A stretch of 64,000 nucleotides of DNA from Candidatus Gastranaerophilales bacterium. Its GTDB lineage: Bacteria > Cyanobacteriota > Vampirovibrionia > Gastranaerophilales > Gastranaerophilaceae. Under the pieces are notes generated by a model. That model worked only from the letters and a program-made list of their open reading frames with translations. It was not told the DNA's origin and searched no databases. Shown piece by piece: positions 17,691 to 27,242 of the stretch. Each line of letters begins with the position of its first letter. The first letter of the stretch is position 1. Made by a program: the position numbers and the translations under genes. Location of the stretch: positions 1 to 64,000 of the forward strand of contig CALUWF010000001.1 in NCBI GenBank assembly GCA_944324405.1, written 5' to 3'.

Positions 17691-17924
17691 ATGACCCCCG
17701 AGGAACAAATAGAAATAATAGACAAACAGATAGAAATGGCGCTAAATTGCCTAAAAAGACCCAATGCTCTTTGGGAAGTGCAGATAATTTTAATAAATAT
17801 GGCTTTTGTGATTAATAAAAAAATAAATCTCGGCGATAATGTAACAACAATTAGTAAAAATTTTACAAGTTTTGTTAAGAATTATATAGAAGAAATCAAC
17901 AAAAGCGAACGGCAAGAGCCTTAA
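17691..17924 (+). CDS. Small protein of unknown function, 77 aa
   Basis: Begins MTPEEQIEIIDKQIEMAL and is predicted largely helical; no family was recognised. The frame stays open further upstream, but the ATG at 17691 is preferred because the promoter and inverted repeat lie upstream of it. It diverges from the AbrB-like gene, and its final four bases overlap the convergent CHASE2-GGDEF gene. Confidence 0.55.
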   Translation: MTPEEQIEIIDKQIEMALNCLKRPNALWEVQIILINMAFVINKKINLGDNVTTISKNFTSFVKNYIEEINKSERQEP

Positions 17925-19717
17925 ATTTCGCTCTCTACTCTGTCCCTGCCGTTTTGTTTTGCCTTATACAGGCATTTATCCGCAAATTCAATAAGTTCTT
18001 GCGGTGTTTTACCGTTGTCGGGCATGCTTGCAACGCCGACGCTTATTGTAACATTTGCCCAGCTTCCGTCCGCAAGTTCAAATTTTCTCTCTCTTATAGC
18101 ACTCCAGACTTTTTTGGCAGTTGTTATCGCGTCTTCTTTTTTTGTATTTGTAAGAATTATGGACATTTCCTCTCCGCCGTAGCGGCAAGGGATATCGCTT
18201 GTTCTTATATTTTTCTTAATTGTTTGTGCAACTTGCCTTAAAACAGCATCCCCGCTCTGGTGTCCGTGAGTATCGTTGAATTTTTTAAAGAAATCAATAT
18301 CTATTAAAATCAGCGAAAAACTTCCGCCGTAGCGCGCAACGCTGCCCACATTCATAATCATCTGTTCCTGAAAATATCTGTGGTTATAAAGTTCTGTAAG
18401 TCCGTCAGTCACGGCAAGTTTATATGTATGTTCATAATCCCTTGATTTAAAAAGATATTTTGCAATATAGCTTACAATCAGTATTAATGTCGCAGAATAC
18501 ACGGGCAAAACTATACCGAGCCACAAATTGAAAAATGTCATCGCAAGAACGGTAATAATCAGATATATAATTATTAACTGAATGACGCACAAAAGCGAAT
18601 AAGGCACCGATTCAAACTTCAAAACACAGTATCCGATTAAAAAACATATTAAAACGGAAATTATTAAATCAGCCTTAAAACTCAGGTGTTTTATAAAATT
18701 ATTATCCAAAATGTTGTTTAAAAAAGTGGCATGCGTTTCAACACCGGGATACATAAAAGAAACCGGCGTACTTTTAATATCCGCAAGTGCAGTGACTGTT
18801 GTACCTATGTAGATGATTTTATTTTCAAATTTCTGTTTTAAATATTCCGTGTCGCCTCGGTTTATGGCGTCATCAACCTCCCACAGGCTTATGTGTTCAT
18901 AGGTGCCTTCTTTGCCATACCAATTAAAAATTGCCCTGCCGTCGGGATTAAGCGGAATTTTATGTTTATTATCAAGCACAAGATTGTTATTTTTATCAAC
19001 ATAAATGGACTCGGGCTGAATATTTAGATATTTAAGCGCAATGAGTGTGGTTAAATTCGGATAATATGCGCCGTTATAGTAAAAAATAGGAGCAATGTAT
19101 CTTATAATCCCGTCCTCGTCGCGCGTTACGTTAATAAAACCAAAATTTGAAGTCACTTTCAAAAGCTCGTCCATGGCGTTTCTGCAATTGCTGAAATGAA
19201 GATAAGGGCTGTTTTTTATAACATCACCGTTTTTAATATCAAAACCGAGCCTCTGAGGAAGTATGGGAGGCTTTCTTATTTGCGGCGGATAATTATCAAA
19301 ATTCATCGAAAGATAAACATTTTTATTATTTTTAACCGCTTCAATAAGTTCCAAATCGCCTTTATCCGGAGTATCCAGACGTTTTGTAAACAACAAATCA
19401 AAAGCTATAAACTTAGGATTTGCCTTTTCCAGACCTTTTATAAGTTTTGCCCAAAAGCTTCTGGGCACAGGCCATGTACCGAAATTTTCCGTAATGTATT
19501 CATAACTTGGGTCATCAACCGCAATTATTACTATGTCGTTGTTATTTTTTTTATGCGGAAGCATAAAATTTTGCCTGATATCAAAGGTCTTGTTTTCAAT
19601 ACCTGATATAAATTTGCCAAAAGCGTTAAATCTGCCGGCGTAAATGACAAATCCGAAAACAAGTATAAACGCCAGAAAATAAATTATAATATTAAAAAAT
19701 TTCTTTTTTTTATTCAT
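17921..19717 (-). CDS. CHASE2-domain diguanylate cyclase
   Basis: A 598-aa sensor that makes cyclic di-GMP. There is one N-terminal membrane helix, then an extracytoplasmic CHASE2 domain (about 40-340; IVIIAVDDPSYEYI and AFDLLFTKR are typical), three further membrane helices (about 345-430), and a C-terminal GGDEF domain. The active-site loop is GGEEM (final Phe replaced by Met), and an inhibitory RxxD site, RTSD, lies five residues upstream, so product feedback is likely. No c-di-GMP effector was seen nearby. The start overlaps the 61-aa gene upstream by 8 bases. Confidence 0.92.
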   Translation of the reverse strand: MNKKKKFFNIIIYFLAFILVFGFVIYAGRFNAFGKFISGIENKTFDIRQNFMLPHKKNNNDIVIIAVDDPSYEYITENFGTWPVPRSFWAKLIKGLEKANPKFIAFDLLFTKRLDTPDKGDLELIEAVKNNKNVYLSMNFDNYPPQIRKPPILPQRLGFDIKNGDVIKNSPYLHFSNCRNAMDELLKVTSNFGFINVTRDEDGIIRYIAPIFYYNGAYYPNLTTLIALKYLNIQPESIYVDKNNNLVLDNKHKIPLNPDGRAIFNWYGKEGTYEHISLWEVDDAINRGDTEYLKQKFENKIIYIGTTVTALADIKSTPVSFMYPGVETHATFLNNILDNNFIKHLSFKADLIISVLICFLIGYCVLKFESVPYSLLCVIQLIIIYLIITVLAMTFFNLWLGIVLPVYSATLILIVSYIAKYLFKSRDYEHTYKLAVTDGLTELYNHRYFQEQMIMNVGSVARYGGSFSLILIDIDFFKKFNDTHGHQSGDAVLRQVAQTIKKNIRTSDIPCRYGGEEMSIILTNTKKEDAITTAKKVWSAIRERKFELADGSWANVTISVGVASMPDNGKTPQELIEFADKCLYKAKQNGRDRVESEI

Positions 19718-19895
19718 AAAAAATTCCGCAGTATTCCATTTTATTTATTATGTCATAAACGGGGCTTTCCTCCCGGAATTCAAGCTTTATACCGAAATTA
19801 CAAAGCAGTTTTATAAGAGGGCAGTTCTCATCTGCCGCAAAATCCGCGGATGAAATAAACTTTAACAGGTATTTTTCATTTAAATCGGACAACAT
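19710..19895 (-). CDS. Small hypothetical protein upstream of the diguanylate cyclase
   Basis: 61 aa, two cysteines in the middle (ENCPLIKLLCNFG), no known domain. It overlaps the start of the CHASE2-GGDEF gene by 8 bases, which suggests translational coupling. The evidence that it is real is its position and an ATG start; no clear Shine-Dalgarno was seen. Confidence 0.45.
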   Translation of the reverse strand: MLSDLNEKYLLKFISSADFAADENCPLIKLLCNFGIKLEFREESPVYDIINKMEYCGIFYE

Positions 19896-19990
19896 ACAAA
19901 AATTCTCTTACACGGCAGGGGAAATTAAATCAATCATAAGAATAATATTGACGGGTTGAAATTCAACCTTATATAGGATTTTTAAGGATT

Positions 19991-21286
19991 TTAGGAGCCT
20001 GCAAGTATGACTGTAAAATCTTTTGCAGCTTTATTAAATCCCACCGGGTCATAAACCGTTTGTTTTTCCTGCATTTCAGGAATTGTCTTTTTAAGCGAGT
20101 CTATTACATCGCTTGAAACATCAAGATTATGAACCGCTATATGATCATGAGTCAATTTAGACCTGTTTTGCATTTTTACAATCGCACCGTTTTGCTCAAG
20201 GTGCATTTTTAAATCCCGCGCAACAGCTTCTTTAGAAGGAGTGTAAAGTATTCCGACACTGAGTGCTTCATTTAAAGGAGCCGATTTATCTCTGTAGACG
20301 AGTTTATTTATTATTTCCTGGGTTTTATCGGGGTCTAAAATCCAATAGCTGATAATTCCTTTTGTAGAAGGAGTTCCCGGAAGCGTAGCTACCTGAATTG
20401 AAGATATATCAATAGCTTTAACCATAGCAGCATACTGAGAAAGCTCATACACGGACAAATCCGTTTGAATGTATTTTGGCATTACTTTTAATACTTCGGG
20501 AATTTTAACAAGTACCGAAGGTTCTTTTAATCTTGCCATAAGAGCATTAAAGAACCACTGCTGGCGTCTTATGCGGCCGATATCACCAAGGGCATCTTTT
20601 CTAAATCTCAAATACCCTTCGGTTTGTTCGCCGTTTAAAACATGCTGGCCTTGTGTTAAATCTATATGCAAATTGCCCGAATTGTCATGGTAGTGCATAT
20701 CTTTTTCAATATATATGGGCAAGCCGCCTATTGTGTCGATAAATTTTATAAGCCCTATGTTGCTCAAGGCTATATAATGGTCAATTCGTACCCCGAAAGT
20801 TTCTTCAACCGTTTTTACCGCTAAATCCGCTCCGCCGAAGGCAAAAGCATGGTTAATTTTATCCGGTTTATTTCTATCGGCAATATAAACTTTTGAATCC
20901 CTTGGAATTGAGATAATATTTATATCTTTACCGTAAGGTGCAATGCTTATTAAAAGCATGGCATCGGAACGATTGCCCTTAAAAGGATCAGCGGTATTTG
21001 AGGCAACATCTACTCCCATAAATAAAATGTTTTGGCGTCTTGGCGAAAAGGGAAGATTAAACTCGACTCTGCCTTTATTTGAACCCGTAGCAGCCGCAAC
21101 AAGCTCGCTAATTGCATTTGTCACATCCGAACGATAGGCAAAAACCGCAACAGCACTCAAAAGCACAAGGGTAATTAGAAAAGAGCGCAAAAAGCTGCTT
21201 GCTCCGCTTTGTCTTCTTTTTCTTCTGTACATTTGGGGCAACGGCTTGTATTGTGTTTTAACGGGTTTTTCTAACATTTTATTCAT
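19991..21286 (-). CDS. LytR-CpsA-Psr (LCP) family protein with LytR_C domain
   Basis: A 431-aa membrane-anchored enzyme that transfers glycopolymers from a lipid carrier to the cell wall or a similar acceptor. A basic cytoplasmic N-terminus and one membrane helix (about 28-48) precede the LCP domain (NILFMGVD, RSDAMLLISI, SIPRDSKVYI, INHAFAFGG, GQHVLNGEQTEGYLRFRKD). The catalytic Arg/Asp residues are in these motifs. A C-terminal LytR_C domain (about 330-430) follows. The gene is preceded by a 120-base AT-rich region and stands alone. Confidence 0.92.
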   Translation of the reverse strand: MNKMLEKPVKTQYKPLPQMYRRKRRQSGASSFLRSFLITLVLLSAVAVFAYRSDVTNAISELVAAATGSNKGRVEFNLPFSPRRQNILFMGVDVASNTADPFKGNRSDAMLLISIAPYGKDINIISIPRDSKVYIADRNKPDKINHAFAFGGADLAVKTVEETFGVRIDHYIALSNIGLIKFIDTIGGLPIYIEKDMHYHDNSGNLHIDLTQGQHVLNGEQTEGYLRFRKDALGDIGRIRRQQWFFNALMARLKEPSVLVKIPEVLKVMPKYIQTDLSVYELSQYAAMVKAIDISSIQVATLPGTPSTKGIISYWILDPDKTQEIINKLVYRDKSAPLNEALSVGILYTPSKEAVARDLKMHLEQNGAIVKMQNRSKLTHDHIAVHNLDVSSDVIDSLKKTIPEMQEKQTVYDPVGFNKAAKDFTVILAGS

Positions 21287-21410
21287 GACTTGTTTCTTTT
21301 GTATTTTCTGTAATTGTACTTTAAAAAAAATAAAAAATTAATTTTGTTGCAAATAAAACTAAATAAATGTTAACATTTTATTGAGTTTATTTCCAACGGG
21401 GAAAGTATAT

Positions 21411-22037
21411 ATGTCAAGTTTAATAAAAAATAAAACATTAAAATCATCCATTAATTTGATTCTTATATTATTTTTATGCTTTTTTTGCAATTTTGCGCTC
21501 GCAAGCGAGGTTTTGAGCGATAAAGAAATTTTGGACATTAAAAACGAGGCCTTTGCGCTTTACTCCACAAACAACAAAGAAGAAGCACTCAAAATACTGG
21601 AGCGGATACCGCAAAACAGGCGTGATGAAGATGTTTTTGTCATAATAGGAAATATATGCGATGATAACGGCAAAAGAGGCGAAGCCATTGAAAATTACAA
21701 CAAAGCCGCAGCGGTGAGCGAGAAAGCTTATAAAGCTTATTACAATATAGGCTGCATACTTTTAAAGAAAAAATCATATGAACTGGCAGAAAAAAACTTT
21801 AAAATGAGCATAAAATGCAACAAAGAATTCCCTTATGCCCACTACAACCTTGCAAGCTGCTATATGGCACAGGAAAATTATTCAAAAGCCAAAAAACAAC
21901 TTATTAAGGCAATTTCGCTAAAGGCGGATGACAAAGATTTTTATATTAATCTTGCATATTGTTACAAAATGCTCGGAAATCAAAAAGCGGCGGAAAAAAT
22001 CGTGAATTCGCTAAATCAAATTAAGAGCGCGACTTAA
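21411..22037 (+). CDS. Exported TPR-repeat protein
   Basis: A 208-aa protein with a signal peptide or anchor (about 10-32) and then four to five tetratricopeptide repeats (typical unit YKAYYNIGCILLKKKSYELA). The ATG at 21411 is chosen because GGGGAAAG lies just upstream; a TTG at 21381 would be in frame. A scaffold or assembly role is likely, partner unknown. It converges on another TPR gene, overlapping it by 17 bases. Confidence 0.75.
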   Translation: MSSLIKNKTLKSSINLILILFLCFFCNFALASEVLSDKEILDIKNEAFALYSTNNKEEALKILERIPQNRRDEDVFVIIGNICDDNGKRGEAIENYNKAAAVSEKAYKAYYNIGCILLKKKSYELAEKNFKMSIKCNKEFPYAHYNLASCYMAQENYSKAKKQLIKAISLKADDKDFYINLAYCYKMLGNQKAAEKIVNSLNQIKSAT

Positions 22038-22713
22038 TTTCAAAAGTCATCTTCATAAAGTCCAGACCGTTGTAATCGGGAAATTTTTTCTTAATTTTAT
22101 TATAAATGCGCACGGCGTCTTCCCTTTTGCCCGTTTTATCATAAGTCAGGGCAAGATTTGAATAGTATTTCGGGAACTGTGTGGGGTTTAATTTTATTGC
22201 TTTTTTAAAATATTTAATCGCATTATCCCAATCTTCAACCGAATAACAGATAAGCCCCATTTGATTATTCGCCCTATGCGAGCGCTCTTGCAGTTTTAGT
22301 GCTTCCTCGCAATATTTTTGCGAATTTTCCCACTGCGCAAGGCTGGCATAACAAATAGATAAGGCATAATTTGCATCGTAGCTTTTTTCATCTTTTTCAA
22401 GAACACCGTTAAACATTTTTATGGCTTGTTCAATTTGATTTTTTGAAAAATAAATACAGCCCATATTATATATGGTATCTAAATCTTCAGGGTTTAGCGC
22501 ATTTGCTTTTTTATACAATTCAAGGGCCTGTAAATCTTCCCCGGAATTCGAATAACAAAGCGCCATGTTATAATAAATTTTATAATTTTTCGGCTCGAGG
22601 CTTCTTGCCTTTTCAAACAGCTCAAGCGCCTGCGCATAATTTTTTTTCTTATAAAAATCAAGTGCGCTGTTATAGTATTTTGCCCAGTTGTTTAACAATT
22701 TAATCTTGAACAT
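22021..22713 (-). CDS. TPR-repeat protein
   Basis: A 230-aa cytoplasmic TPR protein with about five repeats (YNSALDFYKKKNYAQALELFEKA is the first). No signal peptide is seen from the ATG at 22713; longer in-frame starts would run into bioB. TACAAT lies exactly six bases before this ATG. It is divergent from bioB with only 22 bases between the two start codons. Confidence 0.75.
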   Translation of the reverse strand: MFKIKLLNNWAKYYNSALDFYKKKNYAQALELFEKARSLEPKNYKIYYNMALCYSNSGEDLQALELYKKANALNPEDLDTIYNMGCIYFSKNQIEQAIKMFNGVLEKDEKSYDANYALSICYASLAQWENSQKYCEEALKLQERSHRANNQMGLICYSVEDWDNAIKYFKKAIKLNPTQFPKYYSNLALTYDKTGKREDAVRIYNKIKKKFPDYNGLDFMKMTFEIKSRS

Positions 22714-22735
22714 ATTTTTATTGTATAATACTTTT
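22714..22735. promoter_or_regulatory. 22-bp divergent promoter region with two overlapping -10 boxes
   Basis: Plus strand: TATAAT (22724-22729), six bases, then bioB ATG. Minus strand: TACAAT (22725-22720), six bases, then the TPR gene ATG. The two hexamers overlap by two bases, so the polymerases should exclude each other, and both mRNAs would be leaderless. Confidence 0.6.
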
Positions 22736-23650
22736 ATGAATAAAAAAACACTGTTGGAATTATATTCTCTGGAATTAGATAAACTCCTTGCCCTGGCTAA
22801 GGAAAAGACAAAAAACAAAGTGGAGTTTTGCTCTATCATAAGCGCGCGCACCGGAAAATGCGGCGAAGGCTGCAAATACTGCGCGCAAAGCTCCTATTAT
22901 ATGACTAATATTCCCACTCATCCGCTTATTGAAACAAAAAAAGTTATAGAAGTTGCAAAAGAGGCAAAAGCAAACGGCGCAACACGCTTTGCAATTGTCA
23001 CATCCGGCAGAGGGCCCTTGGATGAGGATATGCCGCACTTTTGCGAAATGATATCCGAAATTAATAAACTCGGACTTAAAAGCTGTGCTTCAATAGGCAT
23101 TTTAAAAGACGGACAGGCGCAAATGCTTAAAAAAGCAGGACTTTCGCGCTATCATCATAATATTAACACCTGCCGCTCTTACCACCCCTCAATTACCCAC
23201 ACTCACACCTATGACGACAGATTAGACACAATCAAAAAAGTTAAAGAGGCAGGTCTTGAGCTTTGCTGCGGGGTAATTGTCGGCATGGGCGAAACCGTTG
23301 AACAAAGGGTTGAAATGGCACTTGAACTGGCTCAAATTCAGCCCGAATCAATTCCTTTTAATATCCTGACGCCCATTAAAGGCACACCCTTTGAAAATTA
23401 CGGCGATAAAATCGATGAAGAAAATATTTTAAGAACGGCAGCAATTTTTAAAATCGCAAATCCAAATTCGATTATAAGGCTTGCGGGCGGCAGGAAAGCC
23501 CGTCTTTCAAAAGAAAACATGGAACTTGCCCTCAAAAACTGCATAGAAGGCATTCTCATCGGCAATTACCTTACGACTCTGGGCATAACGCCGGATGAGG
23601 ACAAAAAAACCCTCGATAAATTAGGAAAAACCCTATGTACGACTACATAA
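22736..23650 (+). CDS. bioB: Biotin synthase (radical SAM)
   Basis: Inserts sulfur into dethiobiotin. The radical-SAM cluster motif CGEGCKYC (CxxxCxxC) is near residue 43, with the BioB-typical CAQSSYY following. Other signatures include SRYHHNINTCRSY, GVIVGMGET and IRLAGGR. The 304-aa length from ATG 22736 is close to the family's usual 310-350. The reading frame extends further upstream but would overlap the divergent gene. The gene overlaps ruvA by 16 bases. No other bio gene is in the window. Confidence 0.93.
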   Translation: MNKKTLLELYSLELDKLLALAKEKTKNKVEFCSIISARTGKCGEGCKYCAQSSYYMTNIPTHPLIETKKVIEVAKEAKANGATRFAIVTSGRGPLDEDMPHFCEMISEINKLGLKSCASIGILKDGQAQMLKKAGLSRYHHNINTCRSYHPSITHTHTYDDRLDTIKKVKEAGLELCCGVIVGMGETVEQRVEMALELAQIQPESIPFNILTPIKGTPFENYGDKIDEENILRTAAIFKIANPNSIIRLAGGRKARLSKENMELALKNCIEGILIGNYLTTLGITPDEDKKTLDKLGKTLCTTT

Positions 23651-24246
23651 AAGGCATTTTAATATCCAAAAATCACCCTTATGCCGTTGTTGAAAATAAC
23701 GGCATCGGCTACTCAATCCTCTGCAACGCAAGGACTCTCGGTCTTTTGGGCGATTGCGAAAAAGAAATAAAAATCTACACAAAACTAATCCACAAAGAAG
23801 ACTCCATGACCCTTTGCGGCTTTTGTCACAGAGAGGACAGAACAATTTTTGATATTTTAACATCAGTTTCGGGCATCGGCACAAAAGTCGCCCTTTGCCT
23901 TTTGGACGAATTTTCAGGCTCCGAGCTTATAGACGCCGTCATCGATGAAGATTACAAACTAATCTCGCGCACAAAAGGCGTAGGCGCAAAAATGGCTCAG
24001 AAAATAATTTTAGAACTGAAAGACAAACTCACAAGCCTGAATGTCACATCCGAAGTGACCGCAGGCAAGATAAACGCTGATAACATCTCAAAAGACACAA
24101 TTCTTGAAGTGCAAACAGTGCTTCAATCCCTTGGCTACAGCCAGAGCGAATACCAGAGCGCCCTTGAAATTAGCGCCAAAAAAACTCAAAAAGACGACCC
24201 TCAGGAAATTTTAAGGCAAACCCTGCAAATATTATCAAATCAATAA
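23635..24246 (+). CDS. ruvA: Holliday junction branch-migration protein RuvA
   Basis: Binds four-way DNA junctions and loads the RuvB motor. The 203-aa protein has the N-terminal OB domain (MYDYIKGILISK, GIGYSILC), tandem helix-hairpin-helix motifs (VSGIGTKVAL and TKGVGAKMAQKIILELKDK), and a C-terminal RuvB-contact domain (LGYSQSEYQSAL). It starts inside the end of bioB. ruvB is not in the window. Confidence 0.95.
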   Translation: MYDYIKGILISKNHPYAVVENNGIGYSILCNARTLGLLGDCEKEIKIYTKLIHKEDSMTLCGFCHREDRTIFDILTSVSGIGTKVALCLLDEFSGSELIDAVIDEDYKLISRTKGVGAKMAQKIILELKDKLTSLNVTSEVTAGKINADNISKDTILEVQTVLQSLGYSQSEYQSALEISAKKTQKDDPQEILRQTLQILSNQ

Positions 24247-24256
24247 GGATGGAATT

Positions 24257-25690
24257 ATGGCAGAAAAAAAACTCAGAGTGCTTTTTGCAAGCGCAGAAGT
24301 CGCACCGTTTTCAAAAGTCGGCGGACTTGCCGACGTTGTGGGAGAACTTCCCCCTCACCTTGAAAAAGAAAATTGCGAAATAGCGATTTTTACCCCGCTT
24401 TACGGCTGCATAGACCAAAACAGGTGGGGCATAAAAGAGCTTGAAAACTCCGAACTTCAAATTGACATGGGTCACACCCGCCACATTTTTAAACTGAAAA
24501 TGTGCAAACTGCCAAAGTCAAAAAACGTAAACGTATTTTTTGTGGACAACCCGAAATACTTTTCCTGCTTTAACGTTGTCTACCCCCAATGGGTCGATGA
24601 AATGTATGAACAACAGCGCTATGTCGCCTTTTCGCTTGCCGTTTTGGAATATGCAAAAATGCTGAACTTCCGCCCCGACATAATCCACGCCAACGACTGG
24701 CACACGGCGATGATACCCGTCTACATCAAACACAACTACAAATTCGACGAATTTTACAGCGGCACAAAGACCGTTTTTGCAATACATAACCTTGCCTATC
24801 AGGGAAGCTGCGACAAATCAATTATCGATTTTGCAAACATGCGCTGGGATTGCGTTTACAATGACCAGTGCGTCGAGCACTACGGCAGGGTAAACTGGGT
24901 AAAAGGCGCGATATACTGCGCAGATAAAATCGTCACCGTATCCCCGCGCTACGCGCAGGAAATCTTGGGCGGCGAATTCGGCGAAGGCATGGACTACACG
25001 CTGAGGGGGCAAACCTACAAGCTCTGCGGCATTTTAAACGGCACGGACTACGACAAAAAAGACTTTGACCCCAAAGTAAAACCGGAATTTAAAACACAGG
25101 TTCAAAAAATGTTCTCCCTTCCGCAAAATCCCGACAGACCTCTTATAGCGATGATTTCAAGGCTCGTTTACCAAAAAGGTCTTTCCCTTGTTGACTTTGC
25201 AAAATTCGACCTTATGAACCAGCCCGCCGACTTTGTATTTTTGGGAACGGGCGAGCACGGTTTTGAAAATATGTTAATCTGGGTTTCTAATAACTCGCCC
25301 AATATGCGCGCCTGGATTGATTTTAAACCCGAATTATCCGAAACAATTTACAAAGGCGCCGATATGTTCCTAATGCCCTCACTCTTTGAGCCCTGCGGCA
25401 TTTCACAAATGATAGCAATGAAATACGGCACCCCTCCGATTGTTCGGGCGGTCGGCGGGCTGGATGACACGGTAATTTCCTACCCCAACGAACACGCCAA
25501 CGGCTTTAAATTCCTCACCTACGACGCACGCTCAATGGTGGATGAAATCAAAAAAGCCATCTGGACATACATAGACAGGCGCGATGAATTTAATAAAATC
25601 GCCAAAAACGCCATAGCCTCAAAGTTTACTTGGAAAGACAGCGCAATAAAATACAAACTCCTCTACCTTGACGCTCTGGGCAGAAAATAG
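24257..25690 (+). CDS. glgA: Glycogen synthase (ADP-glucose type)
   Basis: Elongates alpha-1,4-glucan from ADP-glucose. The 477-aa GT5 enzyme has the KVGGLADVVGELP motif near residue 20 (Lys that binds ADP-glucose), HANDWHT, and the C-terminal PSLFEPCGISQMIAMKYGT motif with the conserved Glu. It ends in YLDALGRK. Codon choice is visibly more C-rich than in neighbours. With malQ it suggests a glycogen cycle. Confidence 0.95.
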   Translation: MAEKKLRVLFASAEVAPFSKVGGLADVVGELPPHLEKENCEIAIFTPLYGCIDQNRWGIKELENSELQIDMGHTRHIFKLKMCKLPKSKNVNVFFVDNPKYFSCFNVVYPQWVDEMYEQQRYVAFSLAVLEYAKMLNFRPDIIHANDWHTAMIPVYIKHNYKFDEFYSGTKTVFAIHNLAYQGSCDKSIIDFANMRWDCVYNDQCVEHYGRVNWVKGAIYCADKIVTVSPRYAQEILGGEFGEGMDYTLRGQTYKLCGILNGTDYDKKDFDPKVKPEFKTQVQKMFSLPQNPDRPLIAMISRLVYQKGLSLVDFAKFDLMNQPADFVFLGTGEHGFENMLIWVSNNSPNMRAWIDFKPELSETIYKGADMFLMPSLFEPCGISQMIAMKYGTPPIVRAVGGLDDTVISYPNEHANGFKFLTYDARSMVDEIKKAIWTYIDRRDEFNKIAKNAIASKFTWKDSAIKYKLLYLDALGRK

Positions 25691-25773
25691 CGGCAAATAG
25701 CACAAAAGTCTAAAACACAATTGCACTTTTATCGGATAACAAAAAAATTTATTACATATAAACTAAAGGCATT

Positions 25774-27237
25774 ATGTACGAATTTTTAAAAAACTTATCC
25801 GATAAATCTCCCTGCCAGAGTATGGGTATCTGCTCTATCGACCCTACGGTAAGCGCCATAGAAGAACTTATCCTCTCGCAAATCAGAGAAACGAGTTTTT
25901 ATGTTATAAAACTTCGCGAGCTCGGGCATACAAACTCTTCTATTGAAGAGCGTATAATAAAAGCTCTTTCCATAATTATGATAAATACAAGCTTTGACCA
26001 TGGGGACTTTATAAATTTTTTAAATAAACTCTGCGAAGACAAAAAATGTGCAAAGGAAAAATATATTGAAATCTGTCGCAAAAACCATTTGTCCTGCGAG
26101 CTTATCGGGCTTGATGAAGACTCCTGTACACACAAAAGCGTAAACTCTTTAATTAATATAGGCGAAATAAAAATACAAAACAAATACCGCGGAACAACCG
26201 AGGAAAAACAACGCCTTTTTGAGCTTATCACCCTTTTTGCAAAAACAAGTGCCATAACGCTTGAACTCCTCAAAAAAATCCAAACGGATACTTCTTTTTA
26301 TACATTTGAAATAATTCGCTTTTTCTCGCTCACAAATTCCCTCTCTACCCGCTGTGAAAAGCTAAAAAGACGCATCCTGGAATTCTCAAAAATTTCTTTT
26401 GAGCTTCAAAGCGAAACAAATTCCGCCTACGAAGAACTCTTTGGCAAAAGGCAAAGCGCAAAAATCCTTCTGACTCCGCAGAGCGGCAAAGCTATACTTG
26501 TAAGCGGCCCCGACCTTTTCGAACTTGAAAAGCTGCTTGAAACAATAGGCGAGCGCGAAATAAACGTTTATACAAACTCCCTTATGTTTATAGCGCATAC
26601 CTACCCCGGCCTTGCACGTTTTAAAAATCTTAAAGGCACACTCGGTACTTCAAATGCGCAGATTGATTTTGCAAATTTCCCCGGCGCAATTCTTATTACA
26701 CAAAACTTTATCCAAAAAATAGACACACTGCTTCGCGGCACGGTTTATTCAAATAAAATAATTGCCCCAAATCGTGTTTTTAAAATAAAAAACGGAGACT
26801 ATGAACCGCTTATCCAAGCCGCTCTTAATCTTGAAGGTTTTGATAAGACACAAAACGCACAATATCTTGAAATCTCTCACGATTTTTCAAAAATTGAAAA
26901 CACCCTTACAGAACTTCAAAATCAAAGTGTCGTTATTGTCGTTGGCGAAAACTCCTTAAAAGATCCGATCCTTGACTTTGGCGGCAAAAAGATAATTAAT
27001 CTCGACTGCCCTATTGAAACAGACCTTCTTATTCAAACTCTTAACAAATGTAAAAATTTAAATATAAAAACCGACCTATTTTTCACATCCTGCACCCTTG
27101 GCAGCATAAATACACTTATGTCCGTGCTTTTTATGGATTTAGCCGGCATTTATCTGACGGACTGCTCATCAGCACTTGTAAATCCGCACGTGCTTGAGGC
27201 ACTTGAAAAAGATTTTAATGTAAAAATTATTCGCTGA
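25774..27237 (+). CDS. Hybrid-cluster protein (Hcp/prismane) homologue lacking active-site ligands
   Basis: A 487-aa protein that follows the Hcp fold along its whole length. The N-terminal SPCQSMGICSIDP keeps two of the four cluster cysteines (Cys14, Cys20); the middle is helical; from about 236 it tracks Hcp closely (GKAILVSGPDL, INVYTNSLMFIAHTYPGL, NFPGAILITQNFIQ, NGDYEPLIQAAL). The residues that hold the hybrid Fe-S-O cluster are changed: His in SGHDL is Pro246, Glu in YTHGEM is Leu270, Cys in TNC is Phe312, and the later GCDG, GQCND and WxEQK motifs are gone. Hydroxylamine or NO reduction is therefore unlikely; a structural or regulatory role is inferred. Confidence 0.75.
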   Translation: MYEFLKNLSDKSPCQSMGICSIDPTVSAIEELILSQIRETSFYVIKLRELGHTNSSIEERIIKALSIIMINTSFDHGDFINFLNKLCEDKKCAKEKYIEICRKNHLSCELIGLDEDSCTHKSVNSLINIGEIKIQNKYRGTTEEKQRLFELITLFAKTSAITLELLKKIQTDTSFYTFEIIRFFSLTNSLSTRCEKLKRRILEFSKISFELQSETNSAYEELFGKRQSAKILLTPQSGKAILVSGPDLFELEKLLETIGEREINVYTNSLMFIAHTYPGLARFKNLKGTLGTSNAQIDFANFPGAILITQNFIQKIDTLLRGTVYSNKIIAPNRVFKIKNGDYEPLIQAALNLEGFDKTQNAQYLEISHDFSKIENTLTELQNQSVVIVVGENSLKDPILDFGGKKIINLDCPIETDLLIQTLNKCKNLNIKTDLFFTSCTLGSINTLMSVLFMDLAGIYLTDCSSALVNPHVLEALEKDFNVKIIR

Positions 27238-27242
27238 CTTTT

